64,000 nucleotides of DNA from Rhodocyclaceae bacterium (lineage in GTDB: Bacteria > Pseudomonadota > Gammaproteobacteria > Burkholderiales > Rhodocyclaceae), in assembly GCA_013791905.1 (NCBI GenBank), contig VMSX01000006.1, positions 1-64,000 on the forward strand, given 5' to 3'. Both the position numbers and the translations under genes were made by a program. Each line of letters opens with the position of its first letter. Position 1 is the first letter of the stretch. This document shows positions 15,595 through 25,453 of the stretch, one piece after another. Under the pieces are notes generated by a model, which saw nothing but the letters and a program-made list of their open reading frames with translations, ran no database searches and was not told the DNA's origin.

Positions 15595-18206
15595 GTCTGG
15601 CCTGCCGGGGCTGTTGGTGCCAGCCGGTCTCTGCGCCGTCTTTGCACCCACCACACCAGCCCGAGCAGAACAAAGGCCGGGATGTACATCCATTCCTTGT
15701 CAGGTCGCTCACCCGAGGGGATTTCGATCATCTTGATGTTGAAGCTCTGCTCCAGACCGAGTTTCTCCGCCCGACTGCCGAAACGCACAGCGGATATCTG
15801 TACGTCGTCGCCGAGCATGATGACCGAGAGACCCATTTTGGCCAGCCGCTCGCGAGCGGTGGGGGCTTTTTCACCCAGCGGCAGGAGGGCACCCTTGGAG
15901 ATTTCCTTGCCTTCCAGGCTCATGCCTTCGACCCACACGCGCAGGTTGCCATTGCGCGGGGCTTGCTCGACCAGCCGGGTCAGCTCCGTGGGTGGGACTT
16001 CATCAAAGGGCGGGTACAGCATGTCCATCCAGTAACCCGGGCGGAACAGGGTGAAGGTGACCAGCAGCAGCAGCAGAGCCTCGTGGATGCGGTTGCGGGT
16101 GACGAAAAAGCCCTGCGTCGCCGCCGCGAACATCAGACTGGCCACGGTGGCCGTGACGATGGTCATGATCAGGTGGAAGGCATCGGTGATGCCGATCAGC
16201 AGCAACTGCGTGTTGAAGATGAACATGAAGGGCAGGATCGCCGTCCGCGCGCTGTAACCGAAGGCGGTGACACCGGTGCGCATCGGATCGCTCTTGGCGA
16301 TGCCCGCCGCCGCATACGATGCAAGGCCCACTGGCGGCGTCACGTCGGCCATCAGACCGAAATAGAAGACGAACAGATGCACGGCGATCAGTGGCACGAG
16401 CAGGCCGGTCTGCGCGCCCAGTTCGACGATTACTGGCGCCATCAGGGTCGATACGACGATGTAGTTTGCCGTGGTCGGCAGGCCCATGCCGAGGATCAGG
16501 CTGATGAAGGCGACCAGCAGCAGCATGATCATCAGGTTGCCGCCCGAGAGGATCTCGACCAGTTCGGTCATTGCCAGGCCGATGCCGGTCAGCGTCACCG
16601 TTCCGACGATGATGCCCGCCGTGGCGGTGGCGATGGCAATGCCGATCATGTTGCGCGCGCCGGTCACCAGGCCGTTGAAGAGGTCGGCAAAGCCCACCTT
16701 CAACGCCGCCCCGAACTTGCCAGTGCCGCGGAAAAAGGCGAACAGCGGGCGTTGGGTGACGAGGATGAAGATCAGGAAGATCGTCGCCCAGAAAGCCGAC
16801 AGCGCCGGCGACAACTGCTCGACCATCAGGTTCCAGATCAGCACCACCACCGGCAGCAGGAAGTGCAGGCCGGATTTCAGCGTCGGGCCTATCTCGGGCA
16901 GGAACTCCATAATCTCGCCCGGTTTTTCCATGATCAGTTCAGGAAATTTCGCGGCGTAACGCACGATGCCAACATAGGCGGCGAACATCAGCGCGCCAAC
17001 GATCAGAAAGGCCGTGTCGCCCGCCAGATCTTTCAACCAGCCAAAGCCCCAATAGACGATGGCCGACAGGATCACCAGCCCCGAGAAGGTCATCACGGTG
17101 GTGATCACCGCCTTCTGCCAGGGTAGCGGTTCGCGGCGCGGCAGGCCCTTCAGGTCCATCTTCAGTGCTTCGAGGTGCACGATGTAGAACAGCGCGATGT
17201 AGGAAATCAGCGCCGGCAAAATCGCATGTTTCATCACCTGCAGGTAGGTGATGCCGACGTATTCCACCATCAGGAAGGCGGCTGCTCCCATCACCGGTGG
17301 CATCAGTTGACCATTCACCGATGAGGCCACCTCGACCGAAGCCGCCTTGTCCGGGCGGTAGCCCACGCTCTTCATCAGCGGAATCGTGAAGGTGCCGGTG
17401 GTCACCACGTTGGCGATTGACGAACCGGAGATCAGGCCGGTAGCGGCGGAGGCGACGACTGCCGCCTTGGCCGGGCCGCCGCGCATGTGACCGAGCAGGG
17501 CGATGGCCGATTTGATGAAATAGGCGCCGGCGCCGGCGGTCTCGAGCAGCGCGCCAAACAGCACAAACAGAAAGATGAAACTGGTGGATACGCCCAGTGC
17601 CACACCAAAGACGCCTTCGGTAGTCAGCCACATGTGGCTCATGCCCTTGGCCAGCGATGCGCCGCGGTGGGCGATGACGTCCGGCATGTAGGGGCCGAAG
17701 AATACATAGACCATGAACAGTACGGCCAGAATCACCATTGGCAGGCCGAGCGCGCGGCGCGCGGCTTCGAGCAGCAGCGTCATGCCGGTGACGGCGACGA
17801 CGAGATCCATGGTGGTCGGTTGTCCCGGCCGGTCGGCGATTTCCCGGTAGAACAAAAACAGATAGGCCATGCAGAAGGCTGCCACGAAGGCCAGCAACCA
17901 GTCCGCCAGTGGAATGTACTGGCGTGGGGATTTCTTGAAAGCGGGGTAGGCCAGAAAGCCGATGAATACGGCAAAGGCCAGATGCAGCGAACGGGCCTCG
18001 GTGTCGTTGAAGACGCCGATGCCGAATGAAAAGGGTAGCGGCGAGGCGTACCAGAGTTGAAACATGGACCAGACGAAGGCCAGCGCGATGAGCAGCTTGG
18101 CCGCAAAGCCATGGGGCTTGCGTCCGCCGGTATCGGCCTCGGCGACGATTTGCTTGATTTGGTCTTCGGTCAGTTCATGGTGACCGGATTTGTCTTTTTT
18201 TCTCAC
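15591..18206 (-). CDS. TRAP transporter fused permease (4TM/12TM, DUF3394)
   Basis: An 871-residue inner-membrane protein combining the small and large TRAP permease parts. An N-terminal four-helix part reaches to about residue 170. The large domain follows, with SGSSIANVVTTGTFTIP and GMGLPTTANYIVVSTLMAP signatures. The C-terminal ~150 residues form a DUF3394-like extracytoplasmic domain (GLEQSFNIKMIEIPSG) before a last hydrophobic segment. It imports a carboxylate with the TAXI protein encoded just upstream. Confidence 0.92.
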   Translation of the reverse strand: MRKKDKSGHHELTEDQIKQIVAEADTGGRKPHGFAAKLLIALAFVWSMFQLWYASPLPFSFGIGVFNDTEARSLHLAFAVFIGFLAYPAFKKSPRQYIPLADWLLAFVAAFCMAYLFLFYREIADRPGQPTTMDLVVAVTGMTLLLEAARRALGLPMVILAVLFMVYVFFGPYMPDVIAHRGASLAKGMSHMWLTTEGVFGVALGVSTSFIFLFVLFGALLETAGAGAYFIKSAIALLGHMRGGPAKAAVVASAATGLISGSSIANVVTTGTFTIPLMKSVGYRPDKAASVEVASSVNGQLMPPVMGAAAFLMVEYVGITYLQVMKHAILPALISYIALFYIVHLEALKMDLKGLPRREPLPWQKAVITTVMTFSGLVILSAIVYWGFGWLKDLAGDTAFLIVGALMFAAYVGIVRYAAKFPELIMEKPGEIMEFLPEIGPTLKSGLHFLLPVVVLIWNLMVEQLSPALSAFWATIFLIFILVTQRPLFAFFRGTGKFGAALKVGFADLFNGLVTGARNMIGIAIATATAGIIVGTVTLTGIGLAMTELVEILSGGNLMIMLLLVAFISLILGMGLPTTANYIVVSTLMAPVIVELGAQTGLLVPLIAVHLFVFYFGLMADVTPPVGLASYAAAGIAKSDPMRTGVTAFGYSARTAILPFMFIFNTQLLLIGITDAFHLIMTIVTATVASLMFAAATQGFFVTRNRIHEALLLLLVTFTLFRPGYWMDMLYPPFDEVPPTELTRLVEQAPRNGNLRVWVEGMSLEGKEISKGALLPLGEKAPTARERLAKMGLSVIMLGDDVQISAVRFGSRAEKLGLEQSFNIKMIEIPSGERPDKEWMYIPAFVLLGLVWWVQRRRRDRLAPTAPAGQT

Positions 18207-18234
18207 AACGAACGCCCCTGAACATTGTTTGAAT

Positions 18235-18260
18235 CCCCCTCACCCCAGTGGGCGAGGGGG
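18235..18260 (-). promoter_or_regulatory. Intercistronic hairpin between binding-protein and permease genes
   Basis: CCCCCTC pairs with GAGGGGG around a 12-base loop, with no T-run. In binding-protein operons such hairpins usually protect the upstream mRNA and keep permease levels lower. Inferred. Confidence 0.5.
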
Positions 18261-18273
18261 CTGTGAAACAAAC

Positions 18274-19248
18274 TTACATCCAGCCTTTTTCCTTGTAGTA
18301 CTTCACTGCGCCGTCATGCAGCGGAGCGGACAGACCGTTCTTGATCATGTCCTTCGGATCGAGGTTGGCAAACGCCGGGTGCAGCTTCTTGAAGTCGTCG
18401 AAGTTGTCGAAGACGGCTTTCACCATCAGGTAGACCACGTCGGCGGGTACCTTGCTTGAGGAAACGAAGCTCGCCACGACACCGAAGGTTTTCACCGGAT
18501 TCGGGTTGTTCGCGTACAGACCGCCGGGCAGCGTGGCGACGGCGAAGTAGGGGTACTGCGCAATCAGCTTGTCGATCCCCGGGCCGGTAATGTTAACCAG
18601 CTTGGCGCCGCAGGTGGTGGTCGGGTCCTGGATGTTTGCCGACGGATGGCCGACCACATAGGCAAAGGCGTCGATCTTGTTGTCGCACAGCGCGGCACCA
18701 TGTTCGTCAGCCTTCAGTTCGGAGGCCAGCGAAAAATCGGTGAGCTTCATGTTCAATGCCGGCAGCAACATGTCCATTGTGGCGCGCTGGCCTGAACCCG
18801 GATTGCCCACGTTGAAACGCTTGCCCTTGAGGTCCTCGAACTTGTTGATGTTCGCTTCCTTGCGCGACAGAACGGTCATCGGCTCGGGATGGATCGAGAA
18901 CACGGCCCGCAAGTCCTTGTCCGCGCCAGCATCCTTGAATTGCACCAGACCTTTGACAGCGTTGTACTGGACATCCGACTGCGCTACGCCAAAGTCGAGT
19001 TCGCCGGCCTTGATGGTGTTGATGTTGTAAACCGAACCGCCGGTGCTTTCAACAGAACAGCGCACGCCATGCTTGGCGCGATCCTTGTTCATGAGGCGGC
19101 AGATGGAGCCGCCGGCAGCGTAATACACGCCGGTGACACCACCGGTGCCGATCGTCACGAACTTGTTCTGGGCCTGGACGGGCAGGCTGGTCAGCGAGGC
19201 ACTGAGTGCCAATACGGCCACAGCCGTCAGCGAAGCAAATTTCTTCAT
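18274..19248 (-). CDS. TAXI-family TRAP substrate-binding protein
   Basis: A 324-residue periplasmic protein with a signal peptide ending near LPVQAQ (residues 23-28). Its TAXI signature is [23 protein letters not shown], with [23 protein letters not shown] and [13 protein letters not shown]. It captures the ligand for the fused permease downstream. Ligand unknown; the neighbouring acyl-CoA synthetase and crotonases suggest an organic acid. Confidence 0.93.
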   Translation of the reverse strand: MKKFASLTAVAVLALSASLTSLPVQAQNKFVTIGTGGVTGVYYAAGGSICRLMNKDRAKHGVRCSVESTGGSVYNINTIKAGELDFGVAQSDVQYNAVKGLVQFKDAGADKDLRAVFSIHPEPMTVLSRKEANINKFEDLKGKRFNVGNPGSGQRATMDMLLPALNMKLTDFSLASELKADEHGAALCDNKIDAFAYVVGHPSANIQDPTTTCGAKLVNITGPGIDKLIAQYPYFAVATLPGGLYANNPNPVKTFGVVASFVSSSKVPADVVYLMVKAVFDNFDDFKKLHPAFANLDPKDMIKNGLSAPLHDGAVKYYKEKGWM

Positions 19249-19330
19249 GGATTATTCTCCTTGGTGAAGTTGAAACAGCAGGTGCAACTCGATCAATACG
19301 ACACAATTAACATTACCAACAAAACACAAC

Positions 19331-20602
19331 TCAGGGGTACAGTCCGCGCCGGTCGCGCGCCGCCAGCACCCGGGTACAGGCGATGATGAAGGCCGCTGTG
19401 CGCAGCGACACCTTGCGTTCCTCGGCCAGTTCGGCGACCGCGCGGAATGCGGCAACCATGATGCTTTCCAGGCGTGCATTGATTTCCTGTTCGTTCCAGA
19501 AAAAACTCGAGAAATCCTGAACCCATTCGAAATAGCTGACCGTGACACCGCCGGCGTTGGCGATGACATCGGGCACCACCGTGATGCCGCGCCCCGCGAG
19601 GATGTCGTCGGCGGCCGGCAGGGTCGGTCCATTGGCGCCCTCGGCGATGATACGGGTGGGGATATGTTCTGCCCGCGCCTCATCGATGACGCCTTCGAGC
19701 GCGGCTGGGATGAAAAAGTCGCTGGGGATATCCCAGAACTCGTCATTGGTAACGGGCTGCGCGCCGGGGAAATCCACCAGGCGATTGCCGCTGGCGACAT
19801 GGGCCACGGCGGCATTCGCGTCGATGCCGGCCGGATTGGTAATGCTGCCGCTGGCGTCCTGCAGTGCCACGATGATTGCGCCGGCTTCGGCAAAGCATTG
19901 TGCTGCCACTGCGCCGACATTACCGAAACCCTGCACGGAGACGCGCGCCCCCTGGATTTTTATGCCTTGGCGTAAACCGGCTTCACGTGCCGTGATGAAC
20001 ACACCGCGGCCGGTCGCTTCGCGCCGGCCAAGGCTGCCGCCCAGGCTGATCGGCTTGCCGGTCACAACACCGCTGACGGTGCCGCCCTGGTTGATGGAGT
20101 AGGTGTCCATCATCCAGGCCATGGTTTGTTCGTTGGTGCCGACGTCCGGAGCCGGGATGTCCTTGGTCGGACCAATCAGGATTCCGATCTCCGAGGTAAA
20201 GCGGCGGGTCACCCGTTCCAGTTCGGCGAGCGACATGGCCGCCGGATCAATTCTTACTCCGCCCTTGGCGCCGCCGTAGGGCAGGTTGAGGGCCGCGCAC
20301 TTGACGGTCATCCAGCCCGACAGGGCCATCACTTCGTTAAGCGTGACATCCGGGTGGTAGCGCACACCACCCTTGCCCGGACCGCGCGAGACATTGTGCT
20401 GGACGCGATAGCCTTCGAAATTCGCCAAGGTGCCATCGTCGCGGCGAATCGGCACGTCGACAATCAGAATGCGTTTGGGGTGCTTGAGGGTTTCCACCCA
20501 GTATTCGAGCTTGCCGAGGTGGGGTGTTACCCGGTTGATCTGTTCGATGAAGCTGGCCCAGGGTTGCGGCCGGGCGGGATCGAGATATGACAGTACTTCC
20601 AT
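19331..20602 (-). CDS. gdhA: Glu/Leu/Phe/Val-family dehydrogenase, probably glutamate dehydrogenase
   Basis: A 423-residue enzyme with the catalytic [13 protein letters not shown] segment, [21 protein letters not shown] and the NAD-binding QGFGNVG motif. It interconverts glutamate and 2-oxoglutarate with ammonia. Length and motifs fit hexameric NAD-type GDH. Its upstream region (20603-20972) is non-coding, with a long inverted repeat and two dispersed repeats. Confidence 0.9.
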   Translation of the reverse strand: MEVLSYLDPARPQPWASFIEQINRVTPHLGKLEYWVETLKHPKRILIVDVPIRRDDGTLANFEGYRVQHNVSRGPGKGGVRYHPDVTLNEVMALSGWMTVKCAALNLPYGGAKGGVRIDPAAMSLAELERVTRRFTSEIGILIGPTKDIPAPDVGTNEQTMAWMMDTYSINQGGTVSGVVTGKPISLGGSLGRREATGRGVFITAREAGLRQGIKIQGARVSVQGFGNVGAVAAQCFAEAGAIIVALQDASGSITNPAGIDANAAVAHVASGNRLVDFPGAQPVTNDEFWDIPSDFFIPAALEGVIDEARAEHIPTRIIAEGANGPTLPAADDILAGRGITVVPDVIANAGGVTVSYFEWVQDFSSFFWNEQEINARLESIMVAAFRAVAELAEERKVSLRTAAFIIACTRVLAARDRRGLYP

Positions 20603-20665
20603 AGTCCACTCTCCTTATTGTTATTTATTACTTCGCCTCTTTGTCAGAGTGGAAGTATCTGGGAA

Positions 20666-20698
20666 CAACAATGATTTGTTTATGACAAAACATTGTTG
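20666..20698 (-). promoter_or_regulatory. Inverted repeat upstream of gdhA
   Basis: CAACAATG (20666-20673) and CATTGTTG (20691-20698) are perfect 8-base arms separated by 17 bases, 64 bases before the gdhA start in an AT-rich stretch. A plausible operator; regulator unknown. Confidence 0.45.
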
Positions 20699-20828
20699 CA
20701 ACAAAATGGATACGCGATCGATTGCCAGAACAGCTCACGAGTTCGGCAACAAAACGTGTGGTTTCGATGGTGGTCGAATCTGCGAGGTGAGGCGCGACTC
20801 TTCCTCAATTCGGCTTCCGGTTTTTACC

Positions 20829-20864
20829 CGGGCTTCTGCAAAAATCGGTGCTGGCGGTACGGCG
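20829..20864 (+). repeat. Dispersed intergenic repeat copy 8
   Basis: Diverged copy with AAAATCGGTGCTGGCGGTAC and following GGCG, in the gdhA-yitT intergenic region. Confidence 0.7.
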
Positions 20865-20930
20865 AGCGTCTGCCCTTGATAGACATTGTTAAAGCCCCCT
20901 AAGCATTGATTGCAGACTCTGTAGTTTAAC

Positions 20931-20961
20931 ATGCGTGAAAGTCGGGGCTGGCGGGACGGCG
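20931..20961 (+). repeat. Dispersed intergenic repeat copy 9
   Basis: GAAAGTCGGGGCTGGCGGGA followed by CGGCG, 67 bases from copy 8 and just 3' of the YitT gene. Confidence 0.75.
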
Positions 20962-20972
20962 TTTCGCGCGCC

Positions 20973-21578
20973 TCAGAACGCCATGTAGCGGCCGGGTTTG
21001 TGGTTGACCGCCAGCGCGAAGTTGAGCAGTACCGCGCCGAGTACCGACGCCGCCAGTATCAGTGGCGGGACGAGCAGCGTGCCGGCCAGCAGGATGGCGA
21101 CATCCAGACCCATCTGCAACTTTCCGGCGCTCCAGTTGAAGCGTTCCTGCAGATACAACACCAGCACGTTGAAGCCACCAAGACTGGCGCGATGGCGGAA
21201 TAAGATCAGCATGCCGACACCCATCAACAACCCGCCGGCAAGGCCGGCAAAGAACGGGTCGATGTGGGCAATGTCGAGAACGAGCGGCAGGGTTTCGGTC
21301 AGCAGCGCAACGATGAATACGGTGGCCAGCGTTTTCAGGGTGAACTCCAGCCCCATGCGTTTTACCCCAAGCCAGTAAAACGGGATGTTGATGAGGAACA
21401 GCGTCAGGCCGAAGTTTGCTTCGGTGCTGTAATGGATCAGGAAGGTCAGGCCGACGGCGCCGCCGGTCAGCAGGCCGGCCTGCTTGATGAAGGTCAGGCC
21501 GACGGCAACCACCAGCGCCCCGGTGAGGATGCCCTGGATATCGTCGAAATGGCTGTGCTTGGCAGGCGCGGCAGACAT
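20973..21578 (-). CDS. YitT family membrane protein
   Basis: A 201-residue protein with five to six hydrophobic segments and the YitT pattern (DIQGILTGALVVAVGLTFIK, AGLLTGGAVGLTFLIHY, NIPFYWLG, RASLGGFNVL). It lacks the C-terminal soluble DUF2179 domain of longer homologues. Molecular function unknown; the family is often called a transporter. It starts 4 bases after the ackA stop, so it shares that operon. Confidence 0.85.
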   Translation of the reverse strand: MSAAPAKHSHFDDIQGILTGALVVAVGLTFIKQAGLLTGGAVGLTFLIHYSTEANFGLTLFLINIPFYWLGVKRMGLEFTLKTLATVFIVALLTETLPLVLDIAHIDPFFAGLAGGLLMGVGMLILFRHRASLGGFNVLVLYLQERFNWSAGKLQMGLDVAILLAGTLLVPPLILAASVLGAVLLNFALAVNHKPGRYMAF

Positions 21579-21581
21579 CGA

Positions 21582-22799
21582 TCAGCCTCTGGCACCGTTA
21601 TCTTCAATTGATCCCATCAGTTCCACCGTGTGACGTGCCAGCATCCATTCCTCATTGGTGGGCAACACCAGCGCGGTAGCGCGGCTTTGCGCGGTAGATA
21701 TCCGCGTTGCATCGGCTGCGTTGGCGGCAACATCGAACTCGACACCCAGCCAGCCCAGTTGCTGGCAGACCGCTGCACGCACCGGGGCGGCGCGCTCGCC
21801 GATGCCACCGGTAAACACCAGCGCATCCAGTCCGCCGATGGCGGCAGCCAACGAACCGATTTCGCGCACGATGCGGTAACAGAACAGATCGACGGCTTCT
21901 TTTGCCTCAGGTTTGTCGGAGGCCAGCAGTACGCGCATGTCCTGGCTGATGCCAGAAACGCCGAGCAGCCCAGATTCCTTGTAGAGCAGGTTGGTCAGGG
22001 ACTTGGCATCCATACCATCGTAATCCATCAGATAGAGCAGCACGCCAGGGTCGATGGCGCCGCTGCGCGTGCCCATCATCAGGCCTTCGACGGCGGTGAA
22101 ACCCATCGTTGTCGCCTGGCTCTTCAGGCCGACCATCGCACACATCGAGGCGCCGTTGCCCAGATGCGCAACAATGACGCGGCCATTGGCTTGCTCCGGC
22201 GGCAAATGTTGTGGCAATACGTCGGCAATGTATTCATAGGAAAGGCCATGAAAGCCATAACGCCGCACGCCTTGCGCAGTGATGCGGCGCGGCAGTGCAA
22301 ACAGTTGTGCGATGGTCGGCTGACTGCGGTGAAAGGCGGTGTCGAAGCAGGCAATTTGCGGCACCCCCGGCAGGGCGTCACGCATCGCTTCCACGCCGGC
22401 CAGATTGTGCGGCTGGTGCAATGGGGCAAGCGGAATGAAGGCCTTGAGCTTGGCGACGGTGGCGTCGTCGAGCAGGATGGGCTGGGAATATTCCTGTCCC
22501 CCATGCACGACACGGTGGCCGACGCCGACAATCTTCCAGCTGGTTTCGTATTGCCGCAGCCAGTGCACCAGATGGTCGATTGCCGCGCGATGCGGCTGGT
22601 CGCCAGTCAGGGCAAGTTCGCTGTCGTCAAGCGTGCCCCCGGCCTTGTCCTTGGCCTTGATATGGGCGCCGCTGGCGGTGCCGATACCGTCGATCTGGCC
22701 AACTATTTCGGGCTGAGCGGGAACCGGATGCCCGCAGCGAAACAGCGCGAATTTTATCGATGAAGAACCGGCGTTGAGGGTCAGTAGAGCGCCGTTCAT
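21582..22799 (-). CDS. ackA: Acetate kinase
   Basis: A 405-residue ASKHA-fold kinase with LTLNAGSSSIKFALF at the start, HRVVHGG, the catalytic FDTAFH segment, RYGFHGLSYEY and HLGNGASM. It makes acetyl phosphate or ATP from acetate and may accept propionate. It overlaps the upstream MaoC-Pta gene by four bases (ATGA), so the Pta-AckA pathway is encoded as a coupled pair. Confidence 0.94.
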   Translation of the reverse strand: MNGALLTLNAGSSSIKFALFRCGHPVPAQPEIVGQIDGIGTASGAHIKAKDKAGGTLDDSELALTGDQPHRAAIDHLVHWLRQYETSWKIVGVGHRVVHGGQEYSQPILLDDATVAKLKAFIPLAPLHQPHNLAGVEAMRDALPGVPQIACFDTAFHRSQPTIAQLFALPRRITAQGVRRYGFHGLSYEYIADVLPQHLPPEQANGRVIVAHLGNGASMCAMVGLKSQATTMGFTAVEGLMMGTRSGAIDPGVLLYLMDYDGMDAKSLTNLLYKESGLLGVSGISQDMRVLLASDKPEAKEAVDLFCYRIVREIGSLAAAIGGLDALVFTGGIGERAAPVRAAVCQQLGWLGVEFDVAANAADATRISTAQSRATALVLPTNEEWMLARHTVELMGSIEDNGARG

Positions 22800-24214
22800 G
22801 GCGATACGTTGTCGCGGCGGGCGTGGGCCATCACCACGGCGATGGCGGTGGATGCCATGCGGGTGCGGGCGGAATCGGCGCGGCTGGTCAGCACGATCGG
22901 CACCCGCGCGCCCAGCACGATGCCGGCGGAGAGCGCATCGGCGAGATATTCGAGCTGCTTGGCCAGCATGTTGCCCGATTCGATGTCAGGCACCAGCAGG
23001 ATATCGGCCTGGCCGGCGACCACCGACTTGATGCCCTTGGTGCGCGCGGCGACCAGCGAGATGGCGTTGTCGAGGGCCAGCGGGCCGTCGAGCAGGCCAC
23101 CCCTGATCTGGCCGCGATCGGCCATCTTGCACAGGGCGGCGGCATCGAGCGTCGCCTGCATTTTCGGGTTGACGTGTTCGATGGCGGCAAGTATCGCCAC
23201 CTTGGGTTCGACGATGTGCAGCATCAGCGCCAGGTCGATGGCGTTCTGCACGATGTCGACCTTGGTGACCAGATCGGGCGCCACATTGACGGCGGCATCG
23301 GTGATCAGGAGCGGCCGCGGATAAGTCGGCACATCCATCACGAACACATGGCTGATGCGGCGTTCGGTGCGCAGACCGGTGGCCTGATCCACCACTTCGC
23401 TCATCAGTTCGTCGGTGTGCAGACTGCCTTTCATCAGCGCTTCGACCACGCCTTCGCGTGCCAGGGCGACGCCCGATTCGGCGGCGGCGTGGCTGTGCGG
23501 CACATTGAGGAACTGGCAACCGGATAGATCGAGGTGCATTTCCTCGGCCAGCGCGCGAATCTTGTCCTCCGGCCCGACCAGGGTCGGGTCGATCAGGCCG
23601 CGGTCGCGCGCGAGCAGGGCGCCCTTCAGCGATTCGGGGTCGCAGGGATGAATCACCGCCATTGAGATGGGCGACAGGCCGCGCGTGATCTCCAGCAGGT
23701 GCTCGTAGCGCGAGGTGCGGGTGGCCGACAGTTTGATTTCAGGCAGGGTCGCCTTGGGCCGCTTGATCTTCTCCAGCGGCGCGATCACCTCGGCGGTGCC
23801 GTAGAGGACCCGGATATTGTCCTGGTTGGTGCCGTTGCAGTCGAAGATGATGTGATGATTGTGGTCGAACTTGCGCTGGCAGGTGATTGTGACGGTGAGC
23901 GTATCGCCCACCCGTACCGAACGTTCGAAGCGCAGGCTCTGGTCGAAATAGATGGTGCCGGGGCCGGGAAACTGCGTGCCCAGCACGTTGGAAAACAGCA
24001 TGCCGCCCCACATGCCATGTGCCACCACCTCGCGAAACTCTGACGAGCGCGCATATTCCGGGTCGACGTGGGTCGGATTCATGTCGCCGGAGATGATGGC
24101 GAACATCTGGATATCCTCGGGGCGCAAGGTGCGCACCAGCGTTGCGACATCGCCGACCTGAATTTCGTCGTAGGTGCGGTTTTCGATGGTTTCGATCAGG
24201 CTGGGCTTGTTCAT
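22796..24214 (-). CDS. Bifunctional MaoC-like hydratase / phosphate acyltransferase
   Basis: A 472-residue fusion. Residues 1-150 form a hot-dog/MaoC-like domain (FAIISGDMNPTHVDPEYA, VAHGMWGGML). Residues about 165-465 are a phosphotransacetylase domain (LTSRADSARTRMASTAIA near the end; the lower-activity Pta/Ptb type). It converts acyl-CoA to acyl phosphate for AckA. The family is annotated as bifunctional enoyl-CoA hydratase/phosphate acetyltransferase; whether the MaoC half is active is not visible. Confidence 0.9.
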   Translation of the reverse strand: MNKPSLIETIENRTYDEIQVGDVATLVRTLRPEDIQMFAIISGDMNPTHVDPEYARSSEFREVVAHGMWGGMLFSNVLGTQFPGPGTIYFDQSLRFERSVRVGDTLTVTITCQRKFDHNHHIIFDCNGTNQDNIRVLYGTAEVIAPLEKIKRPKATLPEIKLSATRTSRYEHLLEITRGLSPISMAVIHPCDPESLKGALLARDRGLIDPTLVGPEDKIRALAEEMHLDLSGCQFLNVPHSHAAAESGVALAREGVVEALMKGSLHTDELMSEVVDQATGLRTERRISHVFVMDVPTYPRPLLITDAAVNVAPDLVTKVDIVQNAIDLALMLHIVEPKVAILAAIEHVNPKMQATLDAAALCKMADRGQIRGGLLDGPLALDNAISLVAARTKGIKSVVAGQADILLVPDIESGNMLAKQLEYLADALSAGIVLGARVPIVLTSRADSARTRMASTAIAVVMAHARRDNVSP

Positions 24215-24341
24215 GGGTGGGTTCCTATGTCCGGCCGGAGCCGGCGATCGTCAGCGGGGAGTTTAAGCCCAGATGCGGCAGTTCACCATGGCGCAGCGGC
24301 GAAAGTGCTGGCTGCGCAGTTCCGGGCCGGTGCCTGGCGAC

Positions 24342-24902
24342 TCAGTGGCCCTTGAGCGCAAAAATGCCCGGCGCGTTGCGCCAATAGCCCTTGTAGTCCA
24401 TGCCGCAGCCAAACAGGAAGCGGTCTTCGATTTCCATGCCGGTAAAGTCGGCGCGCATGCCAGGTATTGCCTTGCGTTCGTGCCGCTTGTGCACGAGCAC
24501 GGCGGTCAGTACCTCGCGGGCGCCTTCCTGGCGCAGGTTCTCGCAGATCGCGACAAGCGTGTGGCCTTCGTCGAGGATGTCGTCGATGACCAGCACCGTA
24601 CGGTCGTGCAGGTCTTGCGTCGGCCGCACGCGCCAGTCGAGCAGGTTGCCATTCAGGGTATGACCGTAACGGGTGGCATGCAGGTAGGCGGTTTCCAGCG
24701 GAAAGTTGAGCCGCGCGATCAGTTGGCCGGCAACGATCAGGCCGCCATTCATCACCGTGTAGATGAGCGGATTGCTGTCCTGCAGGCGGGCAGTGATGTC
24801 GTTGGCCAGGTGGTCGAGGGCAACGTCGACGTCTGACTGCGTCGCCAGACAATCCGCCTCGGCGTAGGCGCGCTTGATTTCTTCGAGAACGGATGGGTTC
24901 AT
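24342..24902 (-). CDS. hpt: Hypoxanthine-guanine phosphoribosyltransferase
   Basis: A 186-residue type I PRTase with the PRPP-binding motif TVLVIDDILDEGHTL and a MNGGLIVAGQL loop. It converts hypoxanthine or guanine and PRPP to IMP or GMP. It lies 8 bases behind apt and a purine permease, forming a salvage operon. Non-coding 24215-24341 separates it from the Pta gene. Confidence 0.9.
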   Translation of the reverse strand: MNPSVLEEIKRAYAEADCLATQSDVDVALDHLANDITARLQDSNPLIYTVMNGGLIVAGQLIARLNFPLETAYLHATRYGHTLNGNLLDWRVRPTQDLHDRTVLVIDDILDEGHTLVAICENLRQEGAREVLTAVLVHKRHERKAIPGMRADFTGMEIEDRFLFGCGMDYKGYWRNAPGIFALKGH

Positions 24903-24910
24903 GGCGGGGT

Positions 24911-25444
24911 CTAGTAAGTCAGGACGGAAAAGAAGGGCAGTCTGGCATCGGCAATTCGCCGCGAGCCACCGAGCGCCGGCAGGTCGATCACCGCAGCGGT
25001 TTCGACGAGGTGCGCGCCCAGCCGCTCCATCAGGCGGGCGGCAGCGATCATCGTGCCGCCGGTGGCGACCAGATCGTCGATCACCAGCACGCGTTCGCCG
25101 GGACTGGCCGCGTCGGTATGCACCTCGACGGTGGCCTGTCCGTATTCCAATGTGTAGGACTCGGCCACGGTGTCGAAGGGCAGTTTGCCCTGCTTGCGCA
25201 CCGGCACGAAGCCGACGCCAAGATGGTGTGCCAGTGCCGCGCCGAGGATGAAGCCGCGCGCGTCGATGCCGGCGATGGCATCGAGCCGTTCAGCGCCGTA
25301 ACGGTCGGCAAAAATGTCGATCAGTGCCCGGAACGCCGGGCCGTTGCGCAACAGTGGCGTGATGTCGCGGAACTGTACGCCGGGCAGCGGCCAGTTGGCT
25401 ATGGTGCGGATGTGCTGGGCCAGGTCGGCGGCGGGGATAGGCAT
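24911..25444 (-). CDS. apt: Adenine phosphoribosyltransferase
   Basis: A 177-residue enzyme with [15 protein letters not shown] near the N-terminus, [23 protein letters not shown] and the PRPP motif [13 protein letters not shown]. It makes AMP from adenine and PRPP. Normal length; in operon with the permease (9-base gap) and hpt. Confidence 0.95.
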   Translation of the reverse strand: MPIPAADLAQHIRTIANWPLPGVQFRDITPLLRNGPAFRALIDIFADRYGAERLDAIAGIDARGFILGAALAHHLGVGFVPVRKQGKLPFDTVAESYTLEYGQATVEVHTDAASPGERVLVIDDLVATGGTMIAAARLMERLGAHLVETAAVIDLPALGGSRRIADARLPFFSVLTY

Positions 25445-25453
25445 GGTGAGGGC

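Noticed and set aside
15642-17126. 494-codon plus-strand frame opposite the TRAP permease
   Set aside because: Composition is Gln/His/Asp/Arg-rich without domains and it mirrors permease codons; a shadow frame.
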